Source: an uncultured Clostridia bacterium
GTDB taxonomy: Bacteria; Bacillota; Clostridia; Christensenellales; UBA1242
DNA: 64,000 nt
Direction: 5' to 3'
NCBI GenBank assembly: GCA_934749845.1
Contig: CAKVHQ010000006.1
Coordinates: forward strand, 1-64,000
Shown here: positions 17,655 through 25,030 of the stretch, in pieces
How the letters are laid out: each line of letters begins with the position of its first letter
Position numbering within the stretch: position 1 is the first letter of the stretch
Made by a program: the position numbers and the translations under genes
Notes under the pieces: generated by a model
What the model was told of the DNA's origin: nothing
The model's database searches: none
The model's input: only the letters and a program-made list of their open reading frames with translations

Positions 17655-17904
17655 TTTTTTCTCCTTCTTGTTTATTTACTAAACTCACATTCTTTTTCTT
17701 GTTTTTATAAACCACTTGTTTAACTTCTTCAACTTCTTTTTTAATCTCGTGAACAACTCCCAAGTGGTCTGTTAAATCTTTGATTGTTTGTTGATATTTG
17801 TTTTCTCTTTGTTTGCTGTCTTTAAGCACAAATATTAGCAAGCCCAAAAATAATACAGCCCATAGTCCGTTTTTTATTGCCAAGTCAAAAATGTCTTGCC
17901 ACAT
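17641..17904 (-). CDS. BhlA/UviB-like holin or bacteriocin-associated protein
   Basis: 87 aa: a single N-terminal helix (DLAIKNGLWAVLFLGLLIFV, about residues 6-26) and then a highly charged, coiled-coil-like region (KDSKQRENKYQQTIKDL, VHEIKKEVEEVKQVVYKNKK). This is the BhlA/UviB plan found near the lysis genes of Bacillota phages and bacteriocins, proposed to act as a small holin. It lies next to the phi-LC3-type holin, as in many prophages. Confidence 0.7.
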   Translation of the reverse strand: MWQDIFDLAIKNGLWAVLFLGLLIFVLKDSKQRENKYQQTIKDLTDHLGVVHEIKKEVEEVKQVVYKNKKKNVSLVNKQEGEKNEKI

Positions 17905-17910
17905 AACAAT

Positions 17911-18165
17911 TTAGGAAAAATTTTTTAAATTTATTAGTTTTTCAATATCATCTTGTTGAGGCTCTTTTTCTTCTTTAACATTTTCTTTTAAGGCTTCTTC
18001 GTTTGAGGAAATAATTTGCTCAAAACTTTTTACTATTTTGTCATGCTCCTCTTTTGTTAATCTTGAATCAAACATAAACAATTCTCCATTTTTTAAAATT
18101 TGTTTTAACCTTTGTCTTTCAAACTCTTTAACATATTGCGAAAAACTTTTAAATTGCATTTCCAC
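17911..18165 (-). CDS. Small phage protein, unknown function
   Basis: 84 aa, fully soluble, helical and charged (KSFSQYVKEFERQRLKQILK, SRLTKEEHDKIVKSFEQII, KENVKEEKEPQQDDIEKLIN). Overlaps the tail-hub-like gene by 17 bases; start is GTG at 18165 or ATG at 18159, with GGAAAGTGG close by. Small proteins in this place are often head-tail joining or assembly factors, but there is nothing diagnostic. Confidence 0.5.
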   Translation of the reverse strand: MEMQFKSFSQYVKEFERQRLKQILKNGELFMFDSRLTKEEHDKIVKSFEQIISSNEEALKENVKEEKEPQQDDIEKLINLKNFS

Positions 18166-19666
18166 TTTCCATAAGTTCGATATTCATCATCAAATTGGAA
18201 ATGTAGGCTTTCTCTTCATCGGTTTCAATTTTAAAACCAATTTGCTTTCCGCTTAATCTTACAGGAAACTTATTTAAAAGTTCGCTTCCACAAACTTTAA
18301 ATGACTTACTCTCTTTTTCGGTAAATATAGTCAAAGTGCAGTCGTATTTTGAAATTAAACTTATTTCCTTAACCAATTTCTTTTTGTTGGAATAGCCTAA
18401 ATCCGACAACGGCGAACACCAATATTTGTGAGTAGTTGCATTAAAAAATTTACCAGTTGTGCTAATTTCGCCCAGAACTCCACTATTCACTGTGTTATAG
18501 CAAAAAACCATTTTGTTCAAACTTTCAGATTGTAGCGAGATTAAATCGGCGATGTCTATTCCTCGAGTAATAGTGTAATCGCCTGTTTGAACATCTAACA
18601 ATAGCAAGGTGTTGTTTTTGTATGACGATTGGTTTTCGCAACCAATTTTTTTGTCGTCGCCATAATTAAGCCTGCAGGCTAGTGCATACTTGCCATTATG
18701 GAAACAAGCCTTTGCGTTTTTATTGTCCACATTTTCAAGCAATTTGCCAAATTTTAGGTCTATTTTTTTAGCAGTAACGCCATCAAACTTAACAATTCCA
18801 CCACGAGTTAACATAAACATTTGGTCGCCACAAATTTGTAAAGTGTCGGCATAAATTTTATTGCCGGACATGTACACATTTGATATTGAACGCATGTCCT
18901 CGTAACAAGTGATTTTTAAAATATTGTAATCTCGAATTACATACATGTGACCTTGAAAGTTTATTAAACGATTGATTTTTCCCTGACCATCGTTAATTTC
19001 AAACGAACCCTCATCGTAGTCGGCGTTAGGTGTGTCAGTCCATTGTGTTAAGTGGTAGTTATTGCTGTAATTTATAAACTTCTGTTCCCCGCCTGTTATG
19101 TAATAAAGTTTGTTTTTGTAGTCACACAAACTAACAATTTTAGGGCAATTTTCAAATCTCATTGGAACGCCATCGCCATTCCAATAGCCTAAATTATCAA
19201 CTCCGCTAGAAACAATAACACTATCCAAATCAACAATTTTTGTGTTAAACATTTTAGGCTGTTTTGTGAATGCCAAGTGCGAAAGTTGAGTTGTGGTTGG
19301 ATAAATGCTATTAAGCAAAATATACCAAACATAGCCATCACTTGCATAAAACAAAAGTTTGTCTGTATATTCATTTCTTGCTCTACTATAGTGTCCAAAA
19401 TGCCATAGCGATTTTATTTCTTTATCAAAGTCATCATAGTAAATTCCTATTTGATTTTCTTCACTTTCTTTGCTTGTTGGTGTTGTGAAATTTTTAAAGC
19501 CTATTCCTTCTTTTAAAACGCCACTATTAAAATCAAAATTATAGCAAACGATGGCACTATCCATTGAGGTAATATTTTCGCCATAAGTAATGTCGAACCC
19601 ACGAGCAAAATCATTGATTTTTAAAACAATTTTTTTGTTGCTATCATCTTTACTTATAATTGCCAT
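18149..19666 (-). CDS. Phage neck/tail-hub-like protein (P22 gp10-like plan)
   Basis: 505 aa from the ATG at 19666, which overlaps the TAA of the gene before it and has AAGGTGG five bases upstream. The N-terminal segment (VLKINDFARGFDITYGENIT, then VCYNFDFNSGVLKEGIGF) and the rows of short beta-strands with Tyr/Trp and DxxxG turns (NKLYYITGGEQKFI, GHMYVIRDYNILKITCYEDM, GDQMFMLTRGGIVKFDG) suggest a beta-propeller. P22 gp10, the tail accessory plug, has this size, position and fold. Assignment is by architecture and order, not by strong motif. No tail needle or tailspike gene follows. Confidence 0.55.
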   Translation of the reverse strand: MAIISKDDSNKKIVLKINDFARGFDITYGENITSMDSAIVCYNFDFNSGVLKEGIGFKNFTTPTSKESEENQIGIYYDDFDKEIKSLWHFGHYSRARNEYTDKLLFYASDGYVWYILLNSIYPTTTQLSHLAFTKQPKMFNTKIVDLDSVIVSSGVDNLGYWNGDGVPMRFENCPKIVSLCDYKNKLYYITGGEQKFINYSNNYHLTQWTDTPNADYDEGSFEINDGQGKINRLINFQGHMYVIRDYNILKITCYEDMRSISNVYMSGNKIYADTLQICGDQMFMLTRGGIVKFDGVTAKKIDLKFGKLLENVDNKNAKACFHNGKYALACRLNYGDDKKIGCENQSSYKNNTLLLLDVQTGDYTITRGIDIADLISLQSESLNKMVFCYNTVNSGVLGEISTTGKFFNATTHKYWCSPLSDLGYSNKKKLVKEISLISKYDCTLTIFTEKESKSFKVCGSELLNKFPVRLSGKQIGFKIETDEEKAYISNLMMNIELMESGNAI

Positions 19667-20292
19667 TATAGCCACCTTCTTGATTTAATTTTTATTTCAC
19701 CAACCTTTTTAAAATTGTTTGATAGTGACTTTTCAAACTTGGTTTGCCAAGCCTCACTTTCATCGGTAATACCCTTAATTAAACAAAACTGACTGCATAC
19801 ACCATACGAAAGCGAAAGTATTGTTAAATTTCCGTTATGTGTTTCCAAATTGCTTGTGAAATCAACATCGCTAGGAAGATAGGCATACTTAATTTTATAT
19901 TTGCCATTATTAAGCACAATTTTATCCTTAACAAACGAATACTTAACAGGCTCGTCATTTTGCGTTATTTGTTTAACTTTATAAAGTTTTTGAGACAAAG
20001 TATCAATAGAAATTTCGCCATCTGTCACTTCTATTTCTTCTTCAAATAAAAGTGAATGGAAATCTGTGCAAATTTGCATTTGAGCGATGTTAATGCAATC
20101 GAGAATTAGTTTCAAATCTTTTTCTGCCTGAATGGTTAAAAATTCGGGCAAATCTGTTTGAGTATCATCATGCAAGTAGCCTAAAAAAGTTGTTAAAGAA
20201 AGATTGTTTGTTTCGCAATATTCTGCGCATTTTTTATCATCACTTTCATTAAGTAATCTTGTAACTAATTTAATAACATCTAAAACTTTCAT
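19666..20292 (-). CDS. Putative head-tail connector protein
   Basis: 208 aa from the ATG at 20292 (AGGAG five bases upstream; six codons earlier lack a site). Starts with helices (KVLDVIKLVTRLLNE, AEYCETNNLSLTTFLGYL), then LKLILDCINIAQMQICTDFH and a beta-rich C-terminal half with DNGKYKIKYAYLPSDVDFT-like segments. Position between the capsid region and the propeller-like protein matches gp4-type connectors of P22-like phages. The fold cannot be proven from the sequence. Confidence 0.5.
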   Translation of the reverse strand: MKVLDVIKLVTRLLNESDDKKCAEYCETNNLSLTTFLGYLHDDTQTDLPEFLTIQAEKDLKLILDCINIAQMQICTDFHSLLFEEEIEVTDGEISIDTLSQKLYKVKQITQNDEPVKYSFVKDKIVLNNGKYKIKYAYLPSDVDFTSNLETHNGNLTILSLSYGVCSQFCLIKGITDESEAWQTKFEKSLSNNFKKVGEIKIKSRRWL

Positions 20293-20300
20293 ACATTCTC

Positions 20301-20684
20301 CTAAATCCATTTTGTTTTATAACTATCATTAAAATTCACATTTTCACCTGTCTTACTTTCGGCATACTTTAACATATCTTTGGCTTTAAAACTAGCTTCA
20401 TCAAGCAAGCGATTTTGCTTTTCTGTTTCAAGTTTTTTATTGTTTTGCTCCATTTCATCCAATAGTTTTTTGTGATTTTCAACACTTGTTTTCAAAACCA
20501 AATCGAGTGTTCTTTTATCTAAATTTGTGTATGGCAAAACAAGTTGCAAAGTGTTTGTTGATGCTTTATGGTGAACTTCAAATTTTTTTGAATTTAAGTT
20601 ATAAACAATAAAATAATTTTTATCAATTTTTTTTAATCTTTTGATTATATTAAAAACATCATGCTTTATAAAAATTTTTCCCAT
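20301..20684 (-). CDS. Small phage head-region protein, unknown function
   Basis: 127 aa from the ATG at 20684; the frame also allows a TTG start at 20705 upstream. N-terminal half beta-rich (YFIVYNLNSKKFEVHHK, TLQLVLPY), C-terminal half a long charged helix (KLLDEMEQNNKKLETEKQNR). The next gene starts inside its last ten codons. The ribosome binding site is weak and the preceding hairpin could modulate its expression. Possibly a decoration or completion protein; not recognised. Confidence 0.5.
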   Translation of the reverse strand: MGKIFIKHDVFNIIKRLKKIDKNYFIVYNLNSKKFEVHHKASTNTLQLVLPYTNLDKRTLDLVLKTSVENHKKLLDEMEQNNKKLETEKQNRLLDEASFKAKDMLKYAESKTGENVNFNDSYKTKWI

Positions 20685-20694
20685 TTCAATTAAC

Positions 20695-20727
20695 CAAAAT
20701 GGCAAGAAACTAAATTCCTTGCCATTT
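20695..20727 (-). terminator. Internal hairpin after the capsid gene
   Basis: AAATGGCAAG (20697-20706) and CTTGCCATTT (20718-20727) form a stem of 8 to 10 bp, followed on the minus strand by a short T stretch. Such partial terminators or processing sites after a phage capsid gene lower transcription of the following genes. Confidence 0.45.
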
Positions 20728-20738
20728 GATTACTCCTT

Positions 20739-21197
20739 TTAATTATTATCCGCCGTTGTTAAAGCAGAAACAATACCTGAAATTTTTGCTTGTCCTGCTG
20801 GTTTTGAACAAATTAAGTCGGCATATTTAACTAGGGTTGCTGAATATGTAGCATATCCTGCGTTTTGTTTAAGAACTTTGCCGTCCTCGCCTTCTAACCA
20901 TTGCCAATCGCAAAGTTGATGAAGAGCAAATTCTTTAGTGTTAAGTAAAAACATAGTGCCGTTATCAATAAATCTATCTGCTACAACTGGAATACCACTG
21001 TAACTCATTGCCTTGTATCCACCTTGCAAGTCCATGATGTCGATGTTTCTTTTGTTTGTTGCAAGATAGTTTTGATACAATCTCTTAACATCATAAGAGC
21101 ATGCAATAAAGTCAACTGTACTTCCAACATTTTCGTCAAGAGTGTCGATTGCTTCTTGGATAACTGCGTCTGTTATCAATTTTTCTGTTCTGTCCAT
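20739..21197 (-). CDS. Major capsid protein, C-terminal part
   Basis: 152 aa, in the same frame as the preceding part and separated from it by one TAA. It reads MDRTEKLITDAVIQEAIDTL, VDFIACSYDVKRLYQNYLAT, MDLQGGYKAMSYSGIPVVAD and RFIDNGTMFLLNTKEFAL, which are successive conserved blocks of the HK97-fold capsid protein. The ATG directly follows the stop (TAAATG) with GGATGG 12 bases upstream, so a restart is possible. Ends about 30 bases before a hairpin. On its own this part cannot form the HK97 fold, since the P-domain backbone helix and the E-loop are in the other part. Confidence 0.7.
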   Translation of the reverse strand: MDRTEKLITDAVIQEAIDTLDENVGSTVDFIACSYDVKRLYQNYLATNKRNIDIMDLQGGYKAMSYSGIPVVADRFIDNGTMFLLNTKEFALHQLCDWQWLEGEDGKVLKQNAGYATYSATLVKYADLICSKPAGQAKISGIVSALTTADNN

Positions 21198-21926
21198 TTA
21201 TTTAACCATCCATGCATTTGCACTTCTGTCAACACCATAAAGTGTGCCAGTTGAAGCAAAAATTTTGCCAAGACCTGTTAATTCGTTGTCTTTTGAGCCT
21301 TGTACTGTGAAATAGCAGTTTGCAACGATAGAACTTGTTAAAGTTTTGTTAATTTTGATTGTTTTGTTTGCTCTATCAACAGCAATAACTCTAACGCCTG
21401 CAAAACCTTCTACAACTGCATTTGCTGATGTGTAAGCATCAACAACCATGCCTTCGATAAAGTTTTTAACGCTATCCATTGTGATAACTTGACCAGAAAC
21501 ACTTTTAATTGTTCCAAGTTTTCCAGAACCGTCACCATATAACATTCTTCCAAAGTTGAATGTGCTTGCCTTGATTAAGCCTTCCATTTCGGCATTAAGC
21601 AAATTAACGAATGCGCCAACAGAGTGTTCGCTTGCTCTAACTGCTTTGTCTGTTAATTCAATTTTTCCGTACAAGTTTTTAAGTTCTGTTACAAATTTAA
21701 CGTAACTGTTTCCTGCACTTTGTGGAAGTGCGCCATCTTCTGTACCTGCTCCAATACCGCCATTGATACCAAATGGTGCTAGTTTTACAATTTCTTTGCC
21801 ATAAACATCTGCTGATGTTTGTTGAATTTTTGTGAGTAAAGGATTAACTTTGTCGTTTAATTGATTTGATACAACATCAAGATATATTTTCTTGAGTGCG
21901 TTGTCTGCACTTGATAATGTAACCAT
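21198..21926 (-). CDS. Major capsid protein, N-terminal part (ends in an in-frame TAA)
   Basis: 242 aa with AAGGAG before ATG. HK97-fold coat protein of the type found in P22-like and related Bacillota phages: N-arm and E-loop (NALKKIYLDVVSNQLNDKVN, SYVKFVTELKNLYGKIELTD), spine helix (GAFVNLLNAEMEGLIKASTF), then SGKLGTIKSVSGQV and the A-domain start (FASTGTLYGVDRSANAWMVK). Homologues run on for about 150 more residues; here a TAA at 21198-21200 stops translation. The codon may be a mutation, a sequencing error or a read-through site. Confidence 0.8.
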   Translation of the reverse strand: MVTLSSADNALKKIYLDVVSNQLNDKVNPLLTKIQQTSADVYGKEIVKLAPFGINGGIGAGTEDGALPQSAGNSYVKFVTELKNLYGKIELTDKAVRASEHSVGAFVNLLNAEMEGLIKASTFNFGRMLYGDGSGKLGTIKSVSGQVITMDSVKNFIEGMVVDAYTSANAVVEGFAGVRVIAVDRANKTIKINKTLTSSIVANCYFTVQGSKDNELTGLGKIFASTGTLYGVDRSANAWMVK

Positions 21927-21937
21927 AATTTTTCTCC

Positions 21938-22588
21938 TTATTTATTATTCAAAAGTGCCACCATGTAGTCTCCCGCTTCCTTTATTGAAGATGGTTTGTT
22001 TTTTGGAGTGACCATAACATTGCCACCGCCATAATTGCTCATAAGTGGCACGCCTTTATTAGACACAATTTTAGATAAATAGTCACCTATTATCTTTTCT
22101 TTAATGACTGGGTTAGTTAATATGTAGCCATCTATAAAATTTTGGTCGTTTGCTAACTCGTCATTAGTTTTAAATTTGCTTGCTTTAACTTTTTCGTAGG
22201 CAAGTTCAAGGGAGTTGTCGCTTGAGGCTAAAACTTTGTCGCTTGAAATTACTTTTGAAATGTCGTCGGCAAACTGTTTGGCAGTTGGGTTAAGTTCAAA
22301 AAAATTTTGAACTTTTTCCATCCAGCCATCTTGCATGTATTGTGGTGCGGAAGGTTTTTCTTCTGCATTGTCACCCACACGCTGTTTCAAATCTTTTAGT
22401 GCTTGACATTTTTTTGTAAATTCTTTTTCCAAATTTACATAGGCCTTTTCAAGTTCGCTAAAATTTTTGAATTTTGTAATTGAGGAGCCGTTATCTCCAA
22501 TTTGTTGAGCCATTTCTTCTTGCGTAAGTGCTGTCTCCTTGCTCTCAGTTTGGTTTAGTGGTTGTTCCTCGTTTATAATTTCTTCCAT
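21938..22588 (-). CDS. Phage scaffolding protein
   Basis: 216 aa, directly upstream of the capsid gene with AAGGAG. Very acidic, helical and Gln/Glu/Lys-rich (EKAYVNLEKEFTKKCQALKD is a coiled coil; LELNPTAKQFADDISKVISS follows), with a conserved C-terminal GNVMVTPKNKPSSIKEAGDY block. Scaffolding proteins hold coat subunits during procapsid assembly and leave before packaging. The order portal-scaffold-coat and the composition support the call; sequence identity between such proteins is low. Confidence 0.75.
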   Translation of the reverse strand: MEEIINEEQPLNQTESKETALTQEEMAQQIGDNGSSITKFKNFSELEKAYVNLEKEFTKKCQALKDLKQRVGDNAEEKPSAPQYMQDGWMEKVQNFFELNPTAKQFADDISKVISSDKVLASSDNSLELAYEKVKASKFKTNDELANDQNFIDGYILTNPVIKEKIIGDYLSKIVSNKGVPLMSNYGGGNVMVTPKNKPSSIKEAGDYMVALLNNK

Positions 22589-22589
22589 A

Positions 22590-24464
22590 TTATTCTCCTT
22601 GTTTCATCAATTTTTTGTGCTCATTTATATGTTCTAGAAAAATTTGTTTAATCTTTTCGTTATTTTTGAATTTTTCATATTCGCCACCAAGCATAAATGC
22701 GATATGTTCATCCAAATGCAATTTATGGTCGTCTATAGTTAAAACTTCTTCTTTGCTTCCACCTAGCATAGCAAGATTTTCTTTGCCTGCTTTTCTCATG
22801 TGAAGTTCGGAAATATCATTTTGTGCTTCCCAAATTCCATAGCCAAGCATTTCAAGAGTTTTGCTTCTAACTCTGTTGGAAATTTTTCCGTTTTCATCGC
22901 TTAAAAGTCCTGCTTCTAACAATTTAAAAATCATATTTCTCTTTTGAGCCAAGGTGTCGCCTATTTCGTTAGCGGTTTCAAGTACAACATCGTCCGAACC
23001 AATATCACTGTTGTTAAAGTAGAACATCTCCACGCTTCCATCTTGACCGATTATCTTGCAAATTCGGCTTACTGAAGCGAACTGTTTGTATAGTTTCAAA
23101 ATGTATTTGCCTATAAGTTTAGTTGCGGTTTTAATTTCATCGGCGGAGCAACTTAATCTATTGTTTTCTTGTTCAATTAAAATTTCAAGGGCTGTTCCTG
23201 ACATATTATTTTTAATTAAACTTGAAGTGAGCATTGTTTCGGTTATTCCACTAATTTGAGTAAATTCGTTAATTAGTTTTTCTTCTTCGGTGTCAAATTC
23301 GGTTGGCATAGAGCCTTGGTCCATTATTTCTGGTTTGTTTGAACCTTGCCTATAAACAAGCACTTTGCCCGGGCTCATACCTTCTTCTTCCAAGTTGTCG
23401 GTGTCGATGCTTCCATCTTCAACTGTTAAAATGCCCATTGCCATGCGGTTTAAATATTCGTGCTTACGATTTTTAACCGCGTTATATGCTCGTTGAACAG
23501 GAATTAGCCTTTCAATTACGCTAACACCCCAAAAACTGTTTGGCTCGGCAATACATACTTGTTTAATAAATGGGAATCCTCGTTTGCTATCGTCTAAATT
23601 AACAAATGGGAGTTCTCCTAAATACAAAAGTTTGTCGCCTGCAATAATGGTTAATCTTCCGTTTGGCGCATCGCTTGTTGGTGCTTCATATTTTTCAATA
23701 ACTAATGCGCTGTTTTCGGCTTTATGTCCAATAACTTTGTTGATTTGTGATGAATAGCCCAGTCCGCCAAGCGATGAAGAATTTGAATTAAGTGTGATGA
23801 CATCAAGTTCTTCTGGCTCAACATCAACACCCCAAATGGTTTTAATTGTTCTAACATCATAGGTCTTTGCATGAATAATACTCATGCAATCTTCCACTTT
23901 TTCGCAAGAGTTATTGTCTGGGAAAATTTCGTAAGGTGGGCAAACTGTAATTTCAACATCGCCTTGCTTTATGCTTTTGCCATTTTCATCTTGACCAACA
24001 CAAAGCCCATGATTATAGTTCCAAGTAACTTTATAAAAACTTGTTCCGCAAATTTCGCTCCAATTTGTTGCTTGCGAAATTAAGTTGCTAACATCTAATT
24101 TATAGTAAATGGAATTTAAAATGTTTTTGCTTACCTTTGCGGTGTTTAAATCGCTTTCACTATTGGTTGCTGGAACAACACTCATTTTTGGTCTTACTGT
24201 GGATAGTCTGCATTTTCGTGCTTCAATAATTGGTGCGATGTGGTTATAAACTTCTCTTTCTTGCCAAAAAAATTGTTTGTGAAAATCTTCAACTTCGCCA
24301 AGACTTGTTATACCACAGTATTGATTTCCGTTTAAAAAATTCATGTTAAGTTGCCATTGTCTTTCATAAGATTTTCGCTTTTGCTGGCGTTTTAAAAAAT
24401 CTTCTTTAACTGCTTTTACAATATCTTCTGCAAAGGTTAAATCTTGCTTTGTTTTTTTACTCAT
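22590..24464 (-). CDS. Phage portal protein
   Basis: 624 aa. It forms the dodecameric portal ring through which DNA enters and leaves the head. Residues 1-300 show SYERQWQLNMNFLNGNQYCG, SWNEICGTSFYKVTWNYNHG-type segments and TVCPPYEIFPDNN; the region GFPFIKQVCIAEPNSFWGVS and SVIERLIPVQRAYNAVKNRK is the conserved clip and stem block of P22-like portals. The motif ITETMLTSSLIKNNMSGTAL precedes the C-terminal helices. Length is in the range of P22 gp1-type portals (about 600-725). One base separates it from the scaffold gene. Confidence 0.85.
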   Translation of the reverse strand: MSKKTKQDLTFAEDIVKAVKEDFLKRQQKRKSYERQWQLNMNFLNGNQYCGITSLGEVEDFHKQFFWQEREVYNHIAPIIEARKCRLSTVRPKMSVVPATNSESDLNTAKVSKNILNSIYYKLDVSNLISQATNWSEICGTSFYKVTWNYNHGLCVGQDENGKSIKQGDVEITVCPPYEIFPDNNSCEKVEDCMSIIHAKTYDVRTIKTIWGVDVEPEELDVITLNSNSSSLGGLGYSSQINKVIGHKAENSALVIEKYEAPTSDAPNGRLTIIAGDKLLYLGELPFVNLDDSKRGFPFIKQVCIAEPNSFWGVSVIERLIPVQRAYNAVKNRKHEYLNRMAMGILTVEDGSIDTDNLEEEGMSPGKVLVYRQGSNKPEIMDQGSMPTEFDTEEEKLINEFTQISGITETMLTSSLIKNNMSGTALEILIEQENNRLSCSADEIKTATKLIGKYILKLYKQFASVSRICKIIGQDGSVEMFYFNNSDIGSDDVVLETANEIGDTLAQKRNMIFKLLEAGLLSDENGKISNRVRSKTLEMLGYGIWEAQNDISELHMRKAGKENLAMLGGSKEEVLTIDDHKLHLDEHIAFMLGGEYEKFKNNEKIKQIFLEHINEHKKLMKQGE

Positions 24465-24681
24465 ACTTACCTTCCTTTAATTTTTTTACAATTACATTTT
24501 GTGGACTTTTTGGTGTTACAAATTTTCCAATATTTTTATACATTTTGTTTAAACAATCTTTGCACAAACAAAATTTTCTTTTAAAAATATTTTTGTATGT
24601 AACGCACACAGTTGCGATGTTTTTACAGTTGTCTTGACAACATTTTTTAATGTGCTTAACTTTTTCAATTTCAATTATCAT
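24457..24681 (-). CDS. Small Cys-rich (zinc-finger-like) phage protein
   Basis: 74 aa from the ATG at 24681 (AAAGGAG eight bases upstream; an earlier ATG is only two bases from that site). Five to six Cys in C-C-x4-C and C-x-C-x2-C arrangement (KCCQDNCKNIATVC, KFCLCKDCL) suggest a zinc knuckle. It overlaps the portal start by 8 bases. It may recruit DNA or a partner during packaging, but this is only inference. Confidence 0.55.
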   Translation of the reverse strand: MIIEIEKVKHIKKCCQDNCKNIATVCVTYKNIFKRKFCLCKDCLNKMYKNIGKFVTPKSPQNVIVKKLKEGKYE

Positions 24682-25030
24682 TTTCATTCTCCTTTAACCT
24701 AGAAATGATTTCGTTTATTTTTTCGTCTAATTCTTCATTAGACATTTTTGAAATATCATCATCAAAATTGGAACTTTCAAATTCCAACAAAACTTTGGCA
24801 GCAGATATATCTGGCGGAACATTTTTTATCGTCACTTTTTTCTTAACAAGTCGTTCGTTTTCATTTTCATCTAACGAATACTCTTCGATAACTTCGTTGG
24901 TTTTATAGCCTAAAGCGCGTTGCTTTAAAGCATTTAAAATTTCTTCACTTGAACTTAAATTTTCACTTTTTTGCACAATTTTTTGAGTTTTTTTGCGTTT
25001 TTTAATGATTTTTTCATCCATACATACCAT
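24671..25030 (-). CDS. Small acidic/basic phage protein, unknown function
   Basis: 119 aa, no recognised family. Basic N-terminus (DEKIIKKRKKTQKIVQK) and acidic, helical rest (SSEEILNALKQRALGYKTNE, DDDISKMSNEELDEKINEII). The location between terminase large subunit and portal, and overlaps of 17 bases with both neighbours, show it belongs to the packaging module. The basic head with a helical tail would suit a small terminase-like DNA-binding role, but normally that gene precedes the large subunit. Confidence 0.5.
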   Translation of the reverse strand: MVCMDEKIIKKRKKTQKIVQKSENLSSSEEILNALKQRALGYKTNEVIEEYSLDENENERLVKKKVTIKNVPPDISAAKVLLEFESSNFDDDISKMSNEELDEKINEIISRLKENENDN

